Assembly (NCBI RefSeq): GCF_009807095.1
Contig: NZ_WUCC01000002.1
Coordinates: forward strand, 62,001-126,000
From: Rathayibacter sp. VKM Ac-2754
Lineage (GTDB): Bacteria > Actinomycetota > Actinomycetes > Actinomycetales > Microbacteriaceae
Direction: 5' to 3'
Length of the DNA stretch: 64,000 bases
The notes below the pieces were generated by a model. The model was not told the origin of the DNA, ran no database searches, and saw nothing but the letters and a program-made list of their open reading frames with translations. This document shows, in pieces, positions 11,970 through 19,931 of the stretch. Position numbers and translations under genes: made by a program. The stretch's first letter is position 1. Each line of letters starts with the position of its first letter.

Positions 11970-14900
11970 GTGCCTCCCGAAGCGTCCTCCTCCGCGTCCT
12001 GGCGCGCCCGCGTCGGCGAGCTCAGCGGGGGAGCCGCGGCCGAGAGCACCGGGCCGCTCACGCCGATCGGGCTGCAGTTCGAGCTGCGCCGCCTCGTGCG
12101 CCGGGCGGACGACCCCTGGCGCGCCCCGGCGAGCGAGCGGGTCGTCGCCACGGGCTACGACGCCGCCGACCGCGACGACCACCGCCTCGCGACCCGGCCG
12201 GTCGTCGCCGGGCGCGGGGGAGCGTGGAACCGGACGACCCTCACCTGGAAGTCGCTGAACCACCAGACCCACCGGCTCTCCCTCGATCCCTCGCACCAGC
12301 GCTGGTTCGCGGAGTTCGCCGCGCTGCACCGCGCGACCCGGACGGTCCACCTCGGCCAGGACCCCGACTGGATCCACCTCGACGACTACGAGAGCCCGCT
12401 GCTCTGGCAGCTGCTCGCACAGGCCGAGGCGCTGCGGATCCCGCTGCTCGCCCCCGACAAGGGCGCCCTCGCCCTCGCGTCGGCCGCCCAGGTCTCGCTG
12501 CGCGCCGAGTCGAGGTCGGGCGCCCTCGAGCTCCGACCGGTGCTGCGGATCGACGACACGGAGCCGCCCGTCGAGTCGGCGCGTCCGATCGCCCGGCACG
12601 GCCTCTACGCGGTCGTCGGCGGCGATCCGTCCCGCCTCGTGCTCGCGCCGACGCCGCTCCCGCTCGACGACGAGGAGCTCCGGCTCCTCCGCCATCCCGG
12701 GAGCACCCTCGTCCCCCCGGACGATGTCGACGAGTTCCTCCGCGAGCACCTGGTGCCGCTGCGCGGCCGGGTCGCGGTGCGGAGCGACGACACCGCACTC
12801 GTGCTCGACGAGCCCGAGCCGCCGCGCCTGGTCTGCACCGTCTCGTTCGAGCCGCGCCGCGTCGCGCGGGTGAGCTGGCACTGGCGGCGCACTCCCGATC
12901 GCGCCGGCGAGCTCGACGGTGGCGGGCCGGTCGACCTCGAGTCGGCGATCCTCCGCAGGGCCACGGCCGTGCTGGCCGAGGCGGGGTCGTCGATCGTCCC
13001 CGACACCGATCGGCCCGCCGTGCTCCGCGGAGCGGATGCGGCGGTGTTCGTGGTCGAGCAGCTGCCCCTGCTCGACGCGGTCGGAGGCGTCAGGATCGAG
13101 CGCGAGGGCGTGCCGCCCGACTACCGGCTGCTGAACGGTGCCCTCACGCTCACCCTCACGGCCGTCGACACCGAGAGCGCCGACTGGTTCGACCTCGGCG
13201 TGGTGGTGAGGATCGGAGACGTGACGGTGCCGTTCGGTCCGCTGTTCCGCGCGCTCGCCACGGGCGGCGACCGCATCCGCCTGGTCGACCACTCCTACCT
13301 CTCGCTGGCGCACCCCGGCCTCGACCGGCTGCGCGAGCTGCTGAACCACGCCGACGACATCGACGAGTGGGAGACGGGCGCCCGCATCGGTCGGCACCAG
13401 ACCGCGCTGTGGGACGAGCTCGAGGAGCTGGCCGACGAGACCGTCGCGTCCGACGCCTGGCGGCGGGTGCTCGAGACCGCGCTGGCCGCCGGCGCACCGG
13501 TGGAGGTGCCTCCGCCCGCCGGTCTCGTCGGCGAGCTGCGCCCCTACCAGCTCGACGGCTACGCCTGGCTCGTGCACCGGCGCCGGCACGGGCTGGGCGG
13601 GATCCTCGCCGACGACATGGGGCTCGGCAAGACGCTCCAGACCCTCGCGATGATGCTCGAGGCCGTCGAGGAGTCGCGGGCCTCGGGCGAGCGTCGCGCG
13701 CCTTTCCTCGTCGTCGCCCCCACCTCGGTGGTGCCGGGCTGGCTGTCCGAGGCGGCGCGCTTCGCGCCGGGTCTGCGCGTGCACGCAGTCACCGGCTCGC
13801 GGGCGGGGAGCACGGGGTCGCTCTCGGGCGTCCCCGCCGACGTCGACGTCGTCGTCACCAGCTATGCGGTGCTGCGCCTCGCGGCGGAGCAGTGGAGCGC
13901 CCGCGAGTGGTCGGCGCTCGTGCTCGACGAGGCGCAGTTCGCGAAGAACCCGGGCTCGCAGACGCACCGAGCCGTCCGCGGCATCGGCGCTCCGATCACC
14001 CTCGCGCTCACGGGGACGCCGCTCGAGAACTCGCTCGACGAGCTCTGGGCGATCCTCGCGCTCGTCGCACCGGGCCTGCTGCCGTCGCTGCGGCGCTTCC
14101 GCGAGGAGTACACCCGGCCCATCCAGCACGCCGAGGCGCCGGTCGGCATCACGTCGCCCGATCTCTCCGACGGACGCACCGTTTCGCAGTCCGAGGGCGC
14201 GCGCCGGCGCCTCGACCGGCTCCGCTCGCGCATCCGCCCCTTCCTCCTGCGCCGCACCAAGGAGGCTGTGGCCCCCGAGCTGCCCGAGAAGCAGGAGCAG
14301 ACCCTCGAGGTCGCGCTCGCTCCCGGCCACCGCGTGCTCTACGACACGTATCTGCAGCGCGAGCGGCGCAAGCTCATGGGCCTCGTCGAGGATCTCGACA
14401 GGCAGCGCTTCACCGTGTTCCGCTCGCTGACCCTGCTGCGCCTGCTGGCGCTCGACGCGTCGCTGGTCGATCCCGCCTACAGCCATGTCCCCTCCGCCAA
14501 GCTCGACGCGCTGCTCGAGCACCTCGACGACGTGATGGCCGAGGGCCGGCGCGCGCTGGTGTTCAGCACCTTCACCTCGTACCTCGAGCGGGCGGCGGTC
14601 CGACTGCGCGCTCGGGGCATCCCGTTCGTCCAGCTCGACGGGTCGACCCGCGACCGAGCGGCCGTGATCGAGGCGTTCCGCTCGGGCGACGCTCCGGTCT
14701 TCCTGATCAGCCTCAAGGCGGGCGGGACGGGACTGACCCTCACCGAGGCCGACCACGTCTTCATCCTCGACCCGTGGTGGAACCCGGCGGCCGAGGCGCA
14801 GGCGATCGACCGGACCCACCGGATCGGTCAGCAGCGCCGCGTGAACGTCTACCGCCTCGTCGCGAAGGACACGATCGAGGAGAAGATCGTGCGGCTGCAG

Positions 14901-14999
14901 GCCCGCAAGACGCGGCTGAGCACCGCGGCGCTCGACGAGGGCGAGCTCTTCGGCCGGGCGCTGACCGCGGACGACGTGCGGGAGCTCCTCGCCGAGTAA
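11970..14999 (+). CDS. SNF2-family DEAD/DEAH-box helicase
   Basis: ATP-driven DNA translocase of the Swi2/Snf2 group (RapA/HepA relatives); the cellular role is unknown. The 1009 residues divide into an N-terminal half of about 500 residues without a motif I recognise and a C-terminal ATPase: Walker A ADDMGLGKTLQT near residue 550, motif II LDEAQFAKN near 652, motif III ALTGTPLENS, then the second RecA lobe with FSTFTSYLERAA and the Snf2 motif VI DRTHRIGQ near 950. The GTG start at 11970 gives a protein beginning PPEASSSAS; no strong ribosome-binding site is seen. It faces away from the epimerase gene across 65 bp. Confidence 0.9.
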   Translation: MPPEASSSASWRARVGELSGGAAAESTGPLTPIGLQFELRRLVRRADDPWRAPASERVVATGYDAADRDDHRLATRPVVAGRGGAWNRTTLTWKSLNHQTHRLSLDPSHQRWFAEFAALHRATRTVHLGQDPDWIHLDDYESPLLWQLLAQAEALRIPLLAPDKGALALASAAQVSLRAESRSGALELRPVLRIDDTEPPVESARPIARHGLYAVVGGDPSRLVLAPTPLPLDDEELRLLRHPGSTLVPPDDVDEFLREHLVPLRGRVAVRSDDTALVLDEPEPPRLVCTVSFEPRRVARVSWHWRRTPDRAGELDGGGPVDLESAILRRATAVLAEAGSSIVPDTDRPAVLRGADAAVFVVEQLPLLDAVGGVRIEREGVPPDYRLLNGALTLTLTAVDTESADWFDLGVVVRIGDVTVPFGPLFRALATGGDRIRLVDHSYLSLAHPGLDRLRELLNHADDIDEWETGARIGRHQTALWDELEELADETVASDAWRRVLETALAAGAPVEVPPPAGLVGELRPYQLDGYAWLVHRRRHGLGGILADDMGLGKTLQTLAMMLEAVEESRASGERRAPFLVVAPTSVVPGWLSEAARFAPGLRVHAVTGSRAGSTGSLSGVPADVDVVVTSYAVLRLAAEQWSAREWSALVLDEAQFAKNPGSQTHRAVRGIGAPITLALTGTPLENSLDELWAILALVAPGLLPSLRRFREEYTRPIQHAEAPVGITSPDLSDGRTVSQSEGARRRLDRLRSRIRPFLLRRTKEAVAPELPEKQEQTLEVALAPGHRVLYDTYLQRERRKLMGLVEDLDRQRFTVFRSLTLLRLLALDASLVDPAYSHVPSAKLDALLEHLDDVMAEGRRALVFSTFTSYLERAAVRLRARGIPFVQLDGSTRDRAAVIEAFRSGDAPVFLISLKAGGTGLTLTEADHVFILDPWWNPAAEAQAIDRTHRIGQQRRVNVYRLVAKDTIEEKIVRLQARKTRLSTAALDEGELFGRALTADDVRELLAE

Positions 15000-15061
15000 C
15001 ACCCGAGGAGGGGTGACGCAAGAGCCAGCACCGACCCAGGAGCCGCGCGCACACTGAGCGG

Positions 15062-15922
15062 ATGAGCTCTCGCCGCCCCCGCCCCCGCCCCGACTGGGTC
15101 GCCGCTCTCGAGACGGGCGAGGACGCGGGGCTGTTCGGCCCCGGCAGCGCCGTGTGGGCCGTGAACGGCGCCATGCCGACCACCATCGCGGGAGTGCGGG
15201 CGCTGCTCATGCAGACGCTGCACGCGGGCGCCATGGCGGGCGTGCACGACCACTCCCGCTACCGCGAGGACCCGATGGGGCGCCTCGACAACACCATCCG
15301 CTGGGTGCTGACCACCACCTTCGGCGACACCCGCGCGGCGAGCGGCGCCGCCCGCTGGGTGACCGGTGTGCACGAGCGGATCGTCGGCTCCTACGAGGAC
15401 GCCGCGGGGACCGAGCGCGACTACTCCGCGCAGGATCCGCGCCTCCTGCTCTGGGTGCACGACGCCTTCACCGACGCCTTCCTCGGCGCCCACGAGATCT
15501 GGGGCCGGCCGATCCCCGGCGGCCCCGACGCCTACGTCCGCGAGTGGGCGGCGTCCGGTCGTCTCCTCGGCGTCGAGTCACCGCCGGAGACTGTCGCCGA
15601 GCTCCGTGAGCAGCTCGCGGGATTCGCCGGCGAGCTGAAGCCCGATCACCGGGTGCGGGAGGCGGTCGGCTTCCTGCGTCGCGTGAAGCTGCCCGGCGAG
15701 GCCGGCGTCGTCTACCCGCTGCTGTTCGCCGGAGCCGTCGCCTCGCTCAGCCCGGAGGTGCGGCGCCTGCTCGGACTCCGCCGGGCCTGGTGGCCGGCGA
15801 TCACGGCGAACCGCCTCCTGATGCGCTTCCTGGAGCAGTACCTCGGCAGGGTCTCGCCGAGCGAGCAGGCCGCCCGTGCCCGCATCGAGGGTCTGGAGCG
15901 CGCCCGCGCCGATGCGCGCTGA
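15062..15922 (+). CDS. Oxygenase MpaB-like (DUF2236) family protein
   Basis: Belongs to the family named after MpaB, the fungal oxygenase of mycophenolic acid synthesis, and includes latex-clearing-protein-like haem enzymes; what this bacterial member oxidises is unknown. The 286 residues carry the family's early LMQTLHAGAMAGVHDHS block, the RLDNTIRW and DPRLLLWVHDAFTDAF blocks with conserved Arg/His residues, and a C-terminal helical part. It has no signal peptide. It lies 62 bp after the helicase gene on the same strand, with a weak CACACT element 6 nt before the ATG. Confidence 0.82.
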   Translation: MSSRRPRPRPDWVAALETGEDAGLFGPGSAVWAVNGAMPTTIAGVRALLMQTLHAGAMAGVHDHSRYREDPMGRLDNTIRWVLTTTFGDTRAASGAARWVTGVHERIVGSYEDAAGTERDYSAQDPRLLLWVHDAFTDAFLGAHEIWGRPIPGGPDAYVREWAASGRLLGVESPPETVAELREQLAGFAGELKPDHRVREAVGFLRRVKLPGEAGVVYPLLFAGAVASLSPEVRRLLGLRRAWWPAITANRLLMRFLEQYLGRVSPSEQAARARIEGLERARADAR

Positions 15923-15955
15923 ACCGACTCGGGGTGCTTTTCCGAACACCTGTCC

Positions 15956-15974
15956 GGGAAGTGGTAGACTTCCC
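15956..15974. promoter_or_regulatory. Perfect inverted repeat over the TetR-gene promoter, candidate operator
   Basis: GGGAAGT (15956-15962), 5 nt, then ACTTCCC (15968-15974): a perfect 7-bp palindrome arm pair. It covers the -10 box TAGACT (15965-15970), which is 7 nt before the ATG at 15978. This is the expected place for an autorepressor site of the TetR gene that follows. Confidence 0.55.
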
Positions 15975-15977
15975 TGG

Positions 15978-16655
15978 ATGACTTCCGCTCGCCTCGCCTC
16001 CCTGCCCGGAGCGGAACACCCCCTCAGCCCGCGCGCGGGCGATCCCCGGTCCCGCCGCACCCGCCGTCGAGTCTTCGACGCGGTCGAGCGGCTCGTCATG
16101 CAGGCCGAGGGCGAGCGCGCGGAGGGCATCGCCGTCAGCGACATCGTGCGCGAGGCCGGCATCAGCCGCAGCTCGTTCTACGCGCACTTCGACGACGCGG
16201 CCCATGTCGCCTCCGCCCTGATCCGCGAGGATCTGGTGGTCGCCGAGGTCGCCGGGGCCGACGCGACCGACGGCAGCGGTGCTCTCGCACTGCGTCGCGG
16301 CTACGCCCGCCTGATCGACCGGCTCGTCGACCGGCACGCGTTCCACGCCCGCCTCCGCGCCCGCGCCTCGGCGCGCGTGGCCTCCGACGACGCGGTCCTC
16401 GACACCGTCCTCGCCCTGCACCGCGAGGTCCTCGCGCGCGTCGAGGTCCCCGGCTCCGTCGACCCCGAGCTGACCGCGACCTTCGCCGCCGGCGGTGTGC
16501 TCGCCGTCGTCGGCTCGTGGCTCGCCGGATCCCTCGACGGCACCGACGAGGAGCTCGTCGAGCGCCTCGTCGCCCTCCTGCCTCCGTGGCTGGCCGATGC
16601 GCCGCTGCGGACCCTCGACCCCACCACAGGCCCCACGATGAAAGGCACGACATGA
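15978..16655 (+). CDS. TetR/AcrR family transcriptional regulator
   Basis: DNA-binding regulator, usually a repressor released by a small ligand. The 225 residues have the N-terminal helix-turn-helix with GIAVSDIVREAGIS followed by RSSFYAHFDD, the classical TetR recognition helix and Tyr-Ala-His-Phe tail; the C-terminal ligand/dimer domain is not specific enough to predict the ligand. The ATG at 15978 is chosen because TAGACT lies 7 nt upstream, suggesting a leaderless message, and because longer versions would start inside the preceding gene. Its stop overlaps the carD-like start (ATGA), so the two are probably cotranslated. Confidence 0.88.
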   Translation: MTSARLASLPGAEHPLSPRAGDPRSRRTRRRVFDAVERLVMQAEGERAEGIAVSDIVREAGISRSSFYAHFDDAAHVASALIREDLVVAEVAGADATDGSGALALRRGYARLIDRLVDRHAFHARLRARASARVASDDAVLDTVLALHREVLARVEVPGSVDPELTATFAAGGVLAVVGSWLAGSLDGTDEELVERLVALLPPWLADAPLRTLDPTTGPTMKGTT

Positions 16656-17143
16656 TGTTATTCGAGGTCGGCGAGACGCTGGTCTACCCGCACCACGGAG
16701 CGGTGACGATCACCGGACTCGAGAAGCGCTCGGTCAAGGGCGTCGAGAAGACGTTCATGACGATGAACGTGCACACGAGCGAGCTGACGATCACCCTTCC
16801 CGTCGAGAACGCCGAGCTCGTCGGCGTCCGCGAGATCATCGACGACGCCGGAGTGCAGGCCGTCTACGACGTGCTGCGCAGCGATGTCGCGGAGGAGGCC
16901 AGCAACTGGTCGCGCCGCTTCAAGGCCAACCAGGAGAAGATGGCGAGCGGCAGCGTCTACCGCGTCAGCGAGGTCGTCCGCGACCTGTGGCGTCGCGAGC
17001 AGGCCGGTGGAGTGTCGGCCGGCGAGAAGCGCATGCTCCTCAAGGCCCGCCAGATCCTGGTGTCCGAGCTCTCCCTCGCCCTCAAGGGCACCGACGAGGA
17101 GGCCTCGGCCAAGCTCGACGAGGTCCTCGCCTCGGCGATCTGA
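16652..17143 (+). CDS. CarD-like transcriptional regulator
   Basis: Small RNA-polymerase-binding protein of the CarD/CdnL/TRCF-RID family; family members bind the beta subunit and stabilise the open promoter complex. The 163 residues comprise an N-terminal RID-type domain beginning MLFEVGETLVYPHHGAVT (about 1-60) and an alpha-helical C-terminal domain with the conserved Trp in NWSRRFKANQEK that in CarD wedges into the promoter bubble. The ATG at 16652 is supported by GAAAGG (about 16639-16645); ATG at 16655 is the alternative. It overlaps the TetR gene by 4 bp. Whether it is the only CarD of the cell cannot be seen here. Confidence 0.9.
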   Translation: MMLFEVGETLVYPHHGAVTITGLEKRSVKGVEKTFMTMNVHTSELTITLPVENAELVGVREIIDDAGVQAVYDVLRSDVAEEASNWSRRFKANQEKMASGSVYRVSEVVRDLWRREQAGGVSAGEKRMLLKARQILVSELSLALKGTDEEASAKLDEVLASAI

Positions 17144-17168
17144 CCCGGGTCGGTCGCGGCGTGCGGGG

Positions 17169-17735
17169 TCAGTCGGCCCGGCACGCCGCGACGACCTGTC
17201 GCGAGACCTCGTCCTGCGCGGCGCTGCCGTCGACGCGGACGAGGAGTCCCGCGGCGGCGTAGACCTGCTCGAGCGGCGCGGTCTCGCGCTCGTAGACGGC
17301 GATCCGGTGCCGGATCACCTCCGGGTCGTCGTCGGCGCGGTTCTGGTCGGCGGCGCGCGCGAGCAGCCGCTCGACCACGACCTCAGTGTCGGCGGTCAGC
17401 ATCACGACGCGGGCGACGGCGGCGCCCCGCTCCGTGAGCATCCGGTCGAGCTCCTCGACCTGCGCCGGAGTCCGCGGATAGCCGTCGAGGATGAATCCGT
17501 CGCGGGCGTCCGGCTCGTCGATCCGCTCGGCGACGAGGGCGTTCGTCACCTCGTCCGGCACGTACGCGCCGGCCTCGACGATCGCCTGCAGCCGGCGGCC
17601 GAGCTCCGTGCCGTCCGCCACGTGCGCACGGAAGAGCTCGCCGGTCGAGATCGCCGGCACGCCCAGGGCCTCGGCCAGGACCGCCGCCTGAGTGCCCTTG
17701 CCCACGCCGGGTGGTCCCATCATGATGACGCGCAT
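17169..17735 (-). CDS. adk: Adenylate kinase (short form)
   Basis: Interconverts ATP + AMP and 2 ADP. The 188 residues contain the P-loop GPPGVGKGTQ at 7-16, the AMP-binding STGELFRAH, the FILDGYPRT motif and the LID region RADDDPEVIRHRIAVYE, in the short-lid form without zinc cysteines. GAGGAGG lies about 7 nt before the ATG. It is convergent with the carD-like gene. Actinobacterial adk normally sits next to secY in the ribosomal-protein cluster, so this stand-alone copy may be a second enzyme or the sole one moved; the window cannot tell. Confidence 0.88.
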   Translation of the reverse strand: MRVIMMGPPGVGKGTQAAVLAEALGVPAISTGELFRAHVADGTELGRRLQAIVEAGAYVPDEVTNALVAERIDEPDARDGFILDGYPRTPAQVEELDRMLTERGAAVARVVMLTADTEVVVERLLARAADQNRADDDPEVIRHRIAVYERETAPLEQVYAAAGLLVRVDGSAAQDEVSRQVVAACRAD

Positions 17736-17850
17736 CGCTCGTCCTCCTCGGTGTCGTCAGGCGATCGTAACGGTGCGCGAGCGGGAGCCGTCGCGGCGCC
17801 CGAGGCGTGCGTCACCCGTTCTAGGCTGGTCGCGATCGAGGAGAGGCCGG

Positions 17851-18366
17851 ATGGCGGATGACGCGGAGCGGGCGGCGGCCCGGCTCGTCGACGTGCTCGC
17901 GGAGCTGTCCGCCGAGCTCCACCGGCGCGGAGTCGAGGACCAGGCCCTCGCGGAGCTCCGGCGCCCGCGCGCGATCCTCGGCTTCCGGCGCGCCCCGGTC
18001 ATGGCGCCCGTCACCCGCGCCTGGCGGCTCGGCGTCGTGCTGCTCGAGCGCTCCGGCGGGCTCTTCGCCACCGGCTCGGTGACGCGGGCCGTGGCTCCGC
18101 TGCACGCCAACAACCAGTCGGAGTCGCAGGAAGCGCGTCGCGAGATCCGGCGCGCCGCGTTCGACGGCCCGTTCCGCGAGGGCGAGATCGTCAACTACGG
18201 CTGGCGCCGACTGCAGACCGATGCCGCAGGCCTCGCCGCGGGTCAGGAGCCGCTGGCGCTGCGCGGGGCGGACGTCCTCGTGCGCTGGGCTCCCGGTCTC
18301 GGCGAGCAGGGCCTCATGCCGATCGAGCGCTACCTCGCCGACAGGATCGACCTGCTCGACGTCTGA
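17851..18366 (+). CDS. Conserved-looking hypothetical protein
   Basis: I do not recognise a family. The 171-residue product starts with an acidic-basic helical stretch (MADDAERAAARLVDVLAEL), followed by basic segments (RRPRAILGFRRAP), a central VTRAWRLGVVLLE and a mixed C-terminal half ending RYLADRIDLLDV. No signal peptide, membrane segment or cysteine pair is seen. The start is secure: GAGGAGAGG (17838-17846) is just before the ATG. It lies tail-to-tail with the DarT-like gene (12 bp apart) and shows no macrodomain motif, so it does not look like a DarG antitoxin. Confidence 0.7.
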   Translation: MADDAERAAARLVDVLAELSAELHRRGVEDQALAELRRPRAILGFRRAPVMAPVTRAWRLGVVLLERSGGLFATGSVTRAVAPLHANNQSESQEARREIRRAAFDGPFREGEIVNYGWRRLQTDAAGLAAGQEPLALRGADVLVRWAPGLGEQGLMPIERYLADRIDLLDV

Positions 18367-18378
18367 CGCCCTCCGGGG

Positions 18379-19164
18379 TCACTCCTCGACGGCGACCGGG
18401 TGGAACCACGGCGGGTACACCGCGACGCGCGGCGATGCGGAGGTGCCCTCGAAGAGCGCCTTGACCTTGTTCTTCATCGTCACGGACGGCACGCCGACCA
18501 CCGTGATCTCCTCGAGCGGGAACCGCTCCGGAACGAGCGCCTCGGCGCTGCGGAGCGCCGGCTCGTCGACGAGGAGCCGGGCGAAGGTGCGCACCAGGGC
18601 GTCGCCCTCGCTGAAGCGGGTGAGCACGTGGGAGGCGTCGCCGTCGCTCAGGACGGGAGCCGAGGCGAGGGAGCCGACGAGCACCACGAACTGCGACGCG
18701 GTGGTGCCCTGCGCGCGGGGCGACCAGTGCGGAGCGACCTTCTCGCCGCGCAGGTCGGCCCAGAGGGCGGCGTCGGGGGAGAGGAAGAAGGGGACGAAGC
18801 CGGCGACGTTCGCGCCGTCCTTGATCTGCACGGCGCGGCGGTGCTCGCGGGTGGTCTCGGCGCTGACGTCGATCGCGGGGCGCTCGGCGAGGTGCTCGTC
18901 GGCGATCAGGGCACCGGAGGCGACGATCGCGGCGAGGTTGTCGAGGTGCGTCACGTGGTAGATCCGCTGCGCGGCGATGTCGACCTTGGGCAGCGGCTTC
19001 TCCCGCGCGGTTCCGCGCGCGGCGGCCCGAGCTGTCGCGGCGCGGGAGGTCCCGGGGACGCGCACGGGCACGCGGGGAGTGCGCGCCGGCGGCTCGGGGA
19101 GCTTGGCGGGCGAGCAGACGTCGCAGAGCGCGATGTCGAGGCCGTGGATGCATTCGGTGGGCAC
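18379..19164 (-). CDS. DarT-like (DUF4433) ADP-ribosyltransferase with zinc-knuckle-like N-terminus
   Basis: Related to DarT toxins, which ADP-ribosylate thymidine in single-stranded DNA and are neutralised by the macrodomain protein DarG. In the 261 residues I see IYHVTHLDNL (68-77), matching the DarT NAD-binding His-x-Thr-His motif, Arg109/Arg110, VPFFLSPDAALW (124-135) in the place of the DarT substrate-loop motif, and SAEALVP with Glu208 in the place of the catalytic Glu. Cys5, His7, Cys14 and Cys17 could bind zinc. Residues 21-60 are a basic linker. The GTG at 19164 is chosen because AAGGAC lies 6 nt upstream. No DarG-like gene is adjacent. Activity is inferred, not shown. Confidence 0.72.
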   Translation of the reverse strand: MPTECIHGLDIALCDVCSPAKLPEPPARTPRVPVRVPGTSRAATARAAARGTAREKPLPKVDIAAQRIYHVTHLDNLAAIVASGALIADEHLAERPAIDVSAETTREHRRAVQIKDGANVAGFVPFFLSPDAALWADLRGEKVAPHWSPRAQGTTASQFVVLVGSLASAPVLSDGDASHVLTRFSEGDALVRTFARLLVDEPALRSAEALVPERFPLEEITVVGVPSVTMKNKVKALFEGTSASPRVAVYPPWFHPVAVEE

Positions 19165-19322
19165 TCTGTAGTCCTTCTGCGGCCGGTCTCGGGGTTCCGG
19201 GCGCAAGGACGACGTTACGCGACCGCAAGGGCCTTGCGGGGCTGGCGGCGGCGATCCGCGGCCGCCGGAGGGGAGCCGCCGCGCATCGGCTGGGAGGCTG
19301 CGGTCTGCAGGGGGCGGCCGCG

Positions 19323-19328
19323 TAGCGT
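19323..19328 (+). promoter_or_regulatory. -10 box (TAGCGT), leaderless start of the DUF427 gene
   Basis: TAGCGT ends 7 nt before the ATG at 19336 with no ribosome-binding site between. Confidence 0.5.
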
Positions 19329-19335
19329 GGACGGC

Positions 19336-19824
19336 ATGAAGCGCGCAGTGCCCGCCGAGGGTCAGGAATCCGTCTGGGACTACCCGAGGCCGCCGAGAGT
19401 CGAGCCGAGCTCCGAGCACGTCGTGGTGCGGCTCGGGGGCGCGGTGGTCGCCGAGTCGCGCGCCTCGTTCCGCGTGCTCGAGACGAGTCATCCGCCCGTC
19501 TACTACCTGCCGCGCGGCGACTTCGCGGAGGGGGCGCTCGAGCCCGCTCCCGGCCGGAGCGTCTGCGAGTTCAAGGGCGCGGCCTCCTATCTCTCGGTGC
19601 GGGGCGGCGGGGTCGTGGCCGAGGCGGCCGGGTGGACGTACCCGGAGCCGATGCAGGGCTTCGACGTGCTCCGCGACACGATCGCGCTCTACCCGGGGCG
19701 GATGGACTCCTGCACGGTGGACGACGAGGTCGTGGAGCCGCAGCCCGGCGACTTCTACGGCGGCTGGATCACCTCCCGCGTCGTCGGCCCATTCAAGGGG
19801 GCGCCGGGCACCATGTTCTGGTGA
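19336..19824 (+). CDS. DUF427 domain-containing protein
   Basis: Protein of unknown function; DUF427 proteins are small beta-rich proteins common in actinobacteria. The 162 residues contain the family's ESRASFRVLETSHPPVYYLP block, the CEFKGAASYLSV block and YPEPMQGFDVLRDTIALYP, ending in GAPGTMFW. No signal peptide or membrane segment is present. The ATG is placed 7 nt after a TAGCGT -10 box. It is divergent from the DarT-like gene (171 bp between starts); no functional link to it is evident. Confidence 0.85.
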   Translation: MKRAVPAEGQESVWDYPRPPRVEPSSEHVVVRLGGAVVAESRASFRVLETSHPPVYYLPRGDFAEGALEPAPGRSVCEFKGAASYLSVRGGGVVAEAAGWTYPEPMQGFDVLRDTIALYPGRMDSCTVDDEVVEPQPGDFYGGWITSRVVGPFKGAPGTMFW

Positions 19825-19931
19825 CCGCGCCCCTCCGCTCGGCGTAACGCCGGGTAACCGCCCGGCGCCCCGCGCTCCTCCCGTGCGACTGTTGTCCGCG
19901 CCGGACGGCGGCGACGAGGAGGCGGTGGACC

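Noticed and set aside
17851-18366. Hypothetical gene as an antitoxin for the DarT-like protein
   Set aside because: No macrodomain motif, and it is convergent rather than in an operon with the DarT-like gene.
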